The position numbers and the translations under genes were made by a program. The notes beneath the pieces are model-generated. The model did not search any database, was not told the origin of the DNA, and was given only the letters and a program-made list of their open reading frames with translations. A stretch of DNA of 64,000 nucleotides, taken from the NCBI RefSeq assembly GCF_000317045.1, contig NC_019703.1:1414501-1478500 (forward strand), in the 5' to 3' direction. How positions within the stretch are numbered: position 1 is the first letter of the stretch; each line of letters opens with the position of its first letter. Source of the stretch: Geitlerinema sp. PCC 7407. GTDB taxonomy: Bacteria; Cyanobacteriota; Cyanobacteriia; PCC-7407. Positions 63,445 through 64,000 of this stretch are shown in pieces.

Positions 63445-63645
63445 TTAAAGGTCTGAGCTTACCGCTTTGAGAAGACCGCCGACAAGCTGAGGGTTTCTTA
63501 GCAAAATGGCCCATCCGTAGTTTTCCGGGTATAACGGAGGATCTTTTGGGAATTCTGTCGGTATTCCTGATCTCCATAGGGAAAGGCTGCTGACTGAGCT
63601 GAAGCTCTCGAGCAAAACGAAAGTCACAATAAGCACAAAAAACAT
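63445..63645 (-). CDS. Possible small protein with hydrophobic N-terminus
   Basis: A 66-residue frame beginning FFVLIVTFVLLESFSSVSSL, a short hydrophobic segment, with GGAG about 9 nt before its ATG. It ends 17 bp upstream of the hydrolase start and could be a leader peptide or a small membrane protein. It overlaps the longer but unlikely N-terminal extension of the hydrolase frame. No family recognised; may be fortuitous. Confidence 0.28.
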   Translation of the reverse strand: MFFVLIVTFVLLESFSSVSSLSLWRSGIPTEFPKDPPLYPENYGWAILLRNPQLVGGLLKAVSSDL

Positions 63646-63713
63646 AGTGCTAACTCCAGTGATTTCTACAGGCGGCGATCGCCGCTGCTTGCCTCTCTAC
63701 TTTTCCTGGTTTG

Positions 63714-64000
63714 ATGAAGCATTTTCCTTTTTCTCTGCGCTTTTCGGTCCCTCTCATTCTGCTGGTCTTTGGCAGTGCTTTGAGTCTGCTGTCTTTCCAG
63801 CGAGCCGTTGATTTGGCACGCCACCGAGCCGAAGAGGATCTGTACCGTCAAGCCAAGGTGGCTGGGCAAAAAACGGCTGTAATTTTGGACCATCTCTACC
63901 GTCAAGAGGACATGGCGGGGGCCAACTTGGTGATCAATATGCTGCTGGGAGGGAGCAGCAAATTGCAGCTAGCCATGTTGACCAACGCCCGTCAGGAAAT
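63714..64000 (+). CDS. Membrane sensor protein, N-terminal part, cut by window edge
   Basis: The ATG at 63714 opens a frame with no stop before the window end (95 codons). An N-terminal membrane helix (FSVPLILLVFGSALSLLSFQ) is followed by a charged helix (RAVDLARHRAEEDLYRQAKV) and a helical extracytoplasmic region (ILDHLYRQEDMAGANLVINM). This is how sensor histidine kinases, nucleotide cyclases and chemoreceptors usually begin; the output domain lies outside the window, so the type cannot be fixed. Confidence 0.7.
   Translation, partial: MKHFPFSLRFSVPLILLVFGSALSLLSFQRAVDLARHRAEEDLYRQAKVAGQKTAVILDHLYRQEDMAGANLVINMLLGGSSKLQLAMLTNARQE

Noticed and set aside
1-64000. Search for CRISPR arrays
   Set aside because: GCGATCGC recurs many times but irregularly and inside genes; these are HIP1 sites. 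No evenly spaced repeats with unique spacers were seen.

Overview
The window is chromosomal DNA from a cyanobacterium. The palindrome GCGATCGC (HIP1) occurs at very high density, and the genes include photosynthesis and cyanobacteria-specific functions: NdhB of the NDH-1 complex, the PSII lipoprotein CyanoQ (PsbQ), a one-helix high-light-inducible protein, IctB, a class II fructose-bisphosphate aldolase, a TamB/Tic236-type protein, DUF3110 and DUF4278. GC-rich coding, dense HIP1 and long intergenic spacers suggest a filamentous Leptolyngbya/Geitlerinema-like organism, but I cannot place it to genus. Both window edges cut genes: a quinone oxidoreductase-like gene at 1 and a membrane sensor-like gene at 64000.

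Layout. 1-5.0 kb: oxidoreductase, two pentapeptide-repeat genes, a convergent conserved protein and a hotdog thioesterase. 5.1-11.3 kb: dihydrolipoamide dehydrogenase, a TrmH-type RNA methyltransferase, tRNA-Leu(CAG), murA, an M48 metalloprotease whose 3' end runs into tRNA-Leu(CAA), and a small basic ORF. 11.4-16.7 kb: a small membrane protein, a Hlip gene with an HLR1-like (RpaB) site, alanine dehydrogenase and topA. 16.7-18.2 kb is non-coding and carries the first of two about 430-bp IS200/IS605-like elements that contain no transposase. 18.2-22.2 kb: ndhB, a CbiG-CobJ fusion and a small membrane protein. 22.4-28.5 kb: a lumenal pentapeptide protein, then a reverse-strand set of PhzF, M28 peptidase and 5-oxoprolinase.

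28.8-31.9 kb: an rlpA gene broken by a +1 frameshift, the second element lying exactly between rlpA and an NtcA-like regulator, then DUF427. 31.9-36.7 kb: tamB. 37.3-44.2 kb: DUF3110-murQ, two near-identical VWA genes, a Slr1339-like protein, a GAF histidine-kinase-like protein lacking its phospho-acceptor His, and ictB. 44.4-47.0 kb: smpB, YciI, a 2H phosphoesterase and a nitrogen-control module (promoter with a perfect NtcA box, a glutamine riboswitch, a DUF4278 gene). 47.0-54.1 kb: an RsbU/RsbW-like partner-switch pair, a solitary Eco57I-type DNA methylase and a large repeat/PPC/propeller exoprotein. 55.3-58.2 kb: lptA-lptB-lptF. 58.2-64 kb: aldose epimerase-like protein, tRNA-Lys, fba, an FAD oxidoreductase, psbQ and an alpha/beta-hydrolase-like protein.

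The strongest leads are the nitrogen-responsive leader of the DUF4278 gene (46049-46673); the two protein-less IS200/IS605-like elements, whose internal stems differ by compensatory changes (17383-17813 and 30124-30556), as expected if they encode a structured RNA such as an orphan TnpB guide (omega) RNA; and the HLR1-like repeat upstream of the Hlip gene. All assignments come from reading the sequence; no database search was run.
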